DNA from: JAAFIP01 sp031428975
Lineage (GTDB): Bacteria > Pseudomonadota > Gammaproteobacteria > Burkholderiales > Burkholderiaceae_C
Direction: 5' to 3'
Assembly: GCA_031428975.1 (NCBI GenBank)
Contig: JANOYR010000218.1
Coordinates: 1-25,316 of the forward strand
Length of the DNA stretch: 25,316 nt
A model generated the notes under the pieces. That model was not told the origin of the DNA. It saw nothing but the letters and a program-made list of their open reading frames with translations, and searched no databases. The translations under genes and the position numbers were made by a program. Positions 22,446-25,316 of this stretch are shown one piece after another (position 1 is the stretch's first letter; the number at the start of each line of letters is the position of its first letter).

Positions 22446-24142
22446 GGTTTAATTATTGACCAAGAGATGTCAACGCGCTCAAAACCCACAGTTTCTTTTG
22501 CAATACTTTTCCAACCCAGAATCAGGTTGCGACATTCTGTCGGCAAGCTGATTTTGCACGATACCCGTAACTGCCTGCTTGCTTCATGAAAGTTCCCCTG
22601 TTGTGTCAAAGCTATTGCGTATTTTAGAAACATAATCTGTGCTGGCGCTACATACGTCATTTGCCGCATAAGCTCCAAACCTTCTGCATCTAAAGGCGCA
22701 CTCGCATCGCGTCTGATAAGCGGGATCATTTCCCTCCAATGGCTCAATACCAGCGTCTCAGGGGGCTCATATTTTATGGCTTTGCCTAATTCGGTATTTT
22801 GAAGTCGGAATATGCGGTAAGTATTTTCAAAACGCAAATAATCAACCATGACGACCGCAAGCGCGACCATTGCCGCTAACAACGCTATCGCGATATAAAC
22901 TTTACCAGCGGCATGCTTAAGCGACACATTGATAGAGCTGTCTAAACTACCAGCCACCAAGCCTGCAGGTAATAAAAAATACGCGTAATGCAATGGTAAC
23001 TCCAGCATTGCGTGGATGCCAACAGCTAGAAGCAACATCATGTGGATGTATTGCTTGGAGTTGATACTCAATCTAAAACATTTCCAAAGCCAACTTACGA
23101 GTACTGCAGTGATAACCAAGGCAGCAGGTAGTCCAAACCAAATCATAAAATCTAAAATCAAATTATGCGAATGTCCAACTAACCAAACAAACTTTGCATC
23201 TGCACTTGCCGCTTGAAAGGCTGCCTCTGTGATATTGCGAAAACCATACCCCCACCAGGGACGCTCTAATGCTGCATCAATCAGGCCACGCCAAATATAC
23301 AGTCGTGCTTCGTGCAGACCAGCTGAGCGCAAGGTGTAATCAAGGCTGTAATCCAGCTTGTCCATTAAATACGGCAAGCTGCTAGAAAATGCTACGAAAT
23401 ACGCCCCCAATGCAGTGGACACCGCAATTCGCTTTTTGCGAGATACTTTAAAGGGTCCGACCGCGTAAAGAAATCCAATTGCGAGTAGCTCTAGCCAACT
23501 GGTTCGCGATTGGGTCATTGCAACCCCAGAAAGTAAATAAAGTAAAGCAGTAAAAGCTACAGTAGCTCCTATGTGCTTGCGCTCATAAGCCCAAGCTATG
23601 CTGACTACACCCCAAACCAAAAATGTAGCCATTTGGTTGGTTTGGCTCAGATTTCCCGATGGTTTGGTGGGCACGTCAAGCACCCAAATATCAAAAAAAT
23701 GCAAACCTAATAACTGGCACAACTGAATTCCGACACTAACGATTGCAGCTAAACCAACTGCAAACAGCAAAAAATTCTCCGGCTCGTCCGGGCGGGATAC
23801 ACTCCAATATTGCCCTAACAGTACAACAATAGCAAAGCCAAAAATATACAAAAATGCTACGAATGCTTCACTAGAAAAATACAACAACCCTGTTTGTAAT
23901 TGCAAAAGTGGAAGCAGACAAATCGTCAAAATCCAGATAGGCAACACAGACCATTTCAACTTATTTGGATAAGTCAGTACAACTATTGCACCCGCCAACA
24001 ACAGCACGACCGCAACCAATGTATCGCTGTGAAACGAGGTCCATGGTGGATAGTGGTTGGGAATAAGCCAAACAAACGACAGCACCAAACTCAGCATACA
24101 TAAAAGTAGCTGCGCAAGTTTGATATTTTGTAATCGCTCCAT
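22442..24142 (-). CDS. PglL-like O-oligosaccharyltransferase / O-antigen ligase (Wzy_C family), copy 2
   Basis: A 566-residue multi-pass membrane protein related in layout to the copy at 19603-21402 but clearly diverged. Motifs: GNLSQTNQMATF, the PWWGYGFRNITEAAF loop, GHSHNLILDFMIWFGLP and HAMLELPLHYAYFLLPAGL, then a soluble helical tail (QMTYVAPAQIMFLKYAIALTQQGNFHEAS). It lies directly after the pilin gene and before galE (4-bp ATGA overlap). The ATG at 24142 (MERLQNIK) is preferred; a longer frame from 24178 would translate through the pilin terminator hairpin. No Shine-Dalgarno precedes 24142 because the U-tract of that terminator sits there, suggesting low or conditional translation. The gene is more AT-rich than galE and copy 1. 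Confidence 0.85.
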   Translation of the reverse strand: MERLQNIKLAQLLLCMLSLVLSFVWLIPNHYPPWTSFHSDTLVAVVLLLAGAIVVLTYPNKLKWSVLPIWILTICLLPLLQLQTGLLYFSSEAFVAFLYIFGFAIVVLLGQYWSVSRPDEPENFLLFAVGLAAIVSVGIQLCQLLGLHFFDIWVLDVPTKPSGNLSQTNQMATFLVWGVVSIAWAYERKHIGATVAFTALLYLLSGVAMTQSRTSWLELLAIGFLYAVGPFKVSRKKRIAVSTALGAYFVAFSSSLPYLMDKLDYSLDYTLRSAGLHEARLYIWRGLIDAALERPWWGYGFRNITEAAFQAASADAKFVWLVGHSHNLILDFMIWFGLPAALVITAVLVSWLWKCFRLSINSKQYIHMMLLLAVGIHAMLELPLHYAYFLLPAGLVAGSLDSSINVSLKHAAGKVYIAIALLAAMVALAVVMVDYLRFENTYRIFRLQNTELGKAIKYEPPETLVLSHWREMIPLIRRDASAPLDAEGLELMRQMTYVAPAQIMFLKYAIALTQQGNFHEASRQLRVSCKISLPTECRNLILGWKSIAKETVGFERVDISWSIIKP

Positions 24143-24145
24143 ACA

Positions 24146-24171
24146 ACAAAAAAAGGCCCCTTTCGGGGCCT
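24146..24171 (-). terminator. Rho-independent terminator of the pilin gene
   Basis: On the minus strand AGGCCCC-GAAA-GGGGCCT followed by six further T (the stem is 24154-24171, loop 24161-24164). It starts 17 nt after the pilin stop and its U-tract ends a few nt before the ATG of the next ligase gene. A compact GNRA-type tetraloop (GAAA) with a 7-bp stem makes it a textbook terminator. Confidence 0.9.
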
Positions 24172-24188
24172 GCGTCATTTTTTAAAAA

Positions 24189-24611
24189 TTAACGGCAGCT
24201 AGCTGGACGGTATTTTTGTGCGATAGTACCACCGCAAACCCAAGTTACCTGACCACCTGAACCTAGGGAAGCACCAAGGTATACGTTGGAGCCAGTAATA
24301 TTGGTATCGCCCTTAGCAGCCGCCAACACACTTGTACCGTCCCAAGTAACACTAGATACATACTGAGAAGCTTGGGTTTGAATGGTTACGCTGGCAGCAC
24401 CAGGCAAAACACCCAAAGTAGCGGCTGACTCAGAAATGACTGTGCGAGCCGAAGAGGCAGCCAGCATAACTTCTGACACCTTAGCGCGCGTGGTGTAGTC
24501 TTGGTACGCTGGCAAAGCCACCGCAGCTAAAATACCGATAATCGCAACTACGATCATCAGCTCGATTAGGGTAAAACCCTTTTGCGCAGAGCGCATGGTA
24601 GAACGAATCAT
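24189..24611 (-). CDS. pilA: Type IV major pilin (PilA)
   Basis: A 140-residue pilin precursor. The class III leader MIRSTMRSAQKG is cut by PilD before Phe13 (FTLIELMIVVAIIGILAAVALPAYQDYTTRAKVSE), with the essential Glu at mature position 5. The C-terminal region has a cysteine pair (VTWVCGG...PASCR) forming the D-loop disulfide. The mature protein is short and rich in Ser/Thr, offering glycosylation sites for the neighbouring PglL-like ligases. The frame is open to 24635, but ATG 24611 has GGAG at 5-nt spacing and starts the leader. It is transcribed from a sigma-54 promoter (24661-24675) and ended by the hairpin at 24146-24171. Confidence 0.95.
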   Translation of the reverse strand: MIRSTMRSAQKGFTLIELMIVVAIIGILAAVALPAYQDYTTRAKVSEVMLAASSARTVISESAATLGVLPGAASVTIQTQASQYVSSVTWDGTSVLAAAKGDTNITGSNVYLGASLGSGGQVTWVCGGTIAQKYRPASCR

Positions 24612-24660
24612 AAAAACTCCAATTAATAAATGCAAACAGTTAAGGAAGCATCTCTACAAA

Positions 24661-24675
24661 GCAATCCACGTGCCA
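24661..24675 (-). promoter_or_regulatory. Sigma-54 (RpoN) promoter of pilA
   Basis: On the minus strand TGGCACG-TGGA-TTGC followed by T-T: a full match to the -24/-12 consensus TGGCACG-N4-TTGCW. Transcription would start near 24649, 38 nt before the ATG. This fits control by PilS/PilR, the usual pilA activator; a GTGTC at 24793-24789 about 140 nt upstream could be part of a PilR site (inference). Confidence 0.88.
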
Positions 24676-24875
24676 GCACTAGGGCAGACTTTTCAGTGGG
24701 AAATTAGCGAAGTTTTCATTGAAATTGACTTATTTGTTAGCAAATGCTTATTTAAACTGACATTTTTGTCACTTACAAAATGGCAATTGACACAACTCCA
24801 GCTTCTGCTAATTTACTTTTTAACGCTACTGACAGACTTCGTCCAGACTAAAATCTGGTTTTTGGAGTATTGCAG

Positions 24876-25172
24876 ATGTTTTCCATGTTCGATGCACGCA
24901 TAGCTAAAGAGTTTGGGATATCTATGGCTAAATTGTTCATGCAGCGTATGCCCTTGGATGCGGGGCTCAGCGAAAAGCAATTCGGCGTTAAATCCTTGCT
25001 GGTATTTAACAAAATGGGACAGCAGATGGCTGCTTTCAAGCAAAATCACCCGCTCAACACATACAAAATTGCACAAATGGGCAACGCCTTCAAATGGGAG
25101 CTCAAAGATGCGGGGTACGATGGCGAATACGTCGATACGTTGACCCAACTCTTGGTTTCAGCAGTGAAATAA
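24876..25172 (+). CDS. Small protein of unknown function
   Basis: I do not recognise a family. The 98-residue product begins MFSMFDARIAKEFGISMAKLF and has an amphipathic, charged, all-helical look with no signal peptide, membrane segment or cysteine. The ATG at 24876 has GGAG 8 nt upstream and is preferred to a TTG at 24870. A short hairpin CCAGA-CTAAAA-TCTGG (24843-24858) followed by five T lies just before the Shine-Dalgarno. A consensus -35 TTGACA (24787-24792) with a weak TAATTT 16 nt downstream is a possible promoter. It is divergent from pilA, and 80 nt upstream of an IS1595-type transposase start, so it may be either chromosomal or linked to the element. Confidence 0.65.
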   Translation: MFSMFDARIAKEFGISMAKLFMQRMPLDAGLSEKQFGVKSLLVFNKMGQQMAAFKQNHPLNTYKIAQMGNAFKWELKDAGYDGEYVDTLTQLLVSAVK

Positions 25173-25252
25173 TAGTACCTGATTAGTTACTTGCCTCAGA
25201 CAGTCCAATAGAAGTATACTGTATTTATTATCAGTTTTCCTAAGGACTCTCA

Positions 25253-25316
25253 ATGGCAATGAACCGTATCCAATTCCAAGCAGGCCTATCCATGCGCGAC
25301 TTTCAACTTCAGTACG
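25253..25316 (+). CDS. IS1595/ISXO2-type transposase, N-terminus only
   Basis: The window ends 21 codons into this frame. MAMNRIQFQAGLSMRDFQLQY matches the typical N-terminus of IS1595-family transposases (M-x-x-N-R-x-Q-F-Q-x-G-L-S-M-x-x-F), just before the zinc-ribbon domain. A TAAGGA ribosome site lies 6 nt upstream. The element's left end must lie between about 25173 and 25252; I could not identify its terminal repeat with certainty because the right end is outside. Confidence 0.75.
   Translation, partial: MAMNRIQFQAGLSMRDFQLQY

Noticed and set aside
1..25316. CRISPR arrays, tRNA and rRNA genes
   Set aside because: I looked for regularly spaced direct repeats and for tRNA-like cloverleaf sequences and saw none.

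Overview
The window looks like the chromosome of a betaproteobacterium of the order Burkholderiales, most likely Comamonadaceae. This is inferred from protein resemblance, from the pyk, fba, purC, purE, purK cluster and from the base composition of the core genes; no ribosomal RNA is present to confirm it.

Left part (1-7627): a housekeeping block, mostly on the minus strand. It holds purK (cut by the window edge), purE, purC, class II fructose-bisphosphate aldolase and pyruvate kinase, that is, three de novo purine steps plus two glycolytic enzymes. Between purE and purC lie a plus-strand YbbN-type thioredoxin/TPR protein and a minus-strand secreted protein of unknown function. A PAP2-family membrane phosphatase sits between fba and pyk.

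Middle (7746-12416): an accessory region. A MazEF/PemIK-type toxin-antitoxin pair has a two-palindrome control region. Next to it is a visibly AT-richer two-gene cassette: a DUF4407-like membrane/coiled-coil protein followed by a pentapeptide-repeat protein with two membrane segments. I know of no described function for this pair. Beyond it is a DUF29 gene broken by an in-frame stop. This is the best candidate for an undescribed membrane-associated system.

Right-middle (12399-19528): a minus-strand operon of tetR, outer-membrane factor, HlyD-type adaptor and RND pump, tightly coupled (stop codons lie inside the next gene's Shine-Dalgarno sequence), then a rhombosortase-type rhomboid protease whose start overlaps the pump gene by 122 nt.

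Right (19603-25316): a type IV pilin gene with an excellent sigma-54 promoter and its own terminator, followed by a PglL-like ligase, galE and a second PglL-like ligase. This reads as a pilin glycosylation locus. On the other strand there is a small orphan gene and then the start of an IS1595-type transposase running off the window.

Across the non-island genes I find a dispersed repeat with a 41-nt ungapped core in seven different genes. In six of them it lies in the same orientation and the same reading frame, adding a peptide of the form (A)NV-x-V-x(5)-A. None was seen in the AT-rich cassette.
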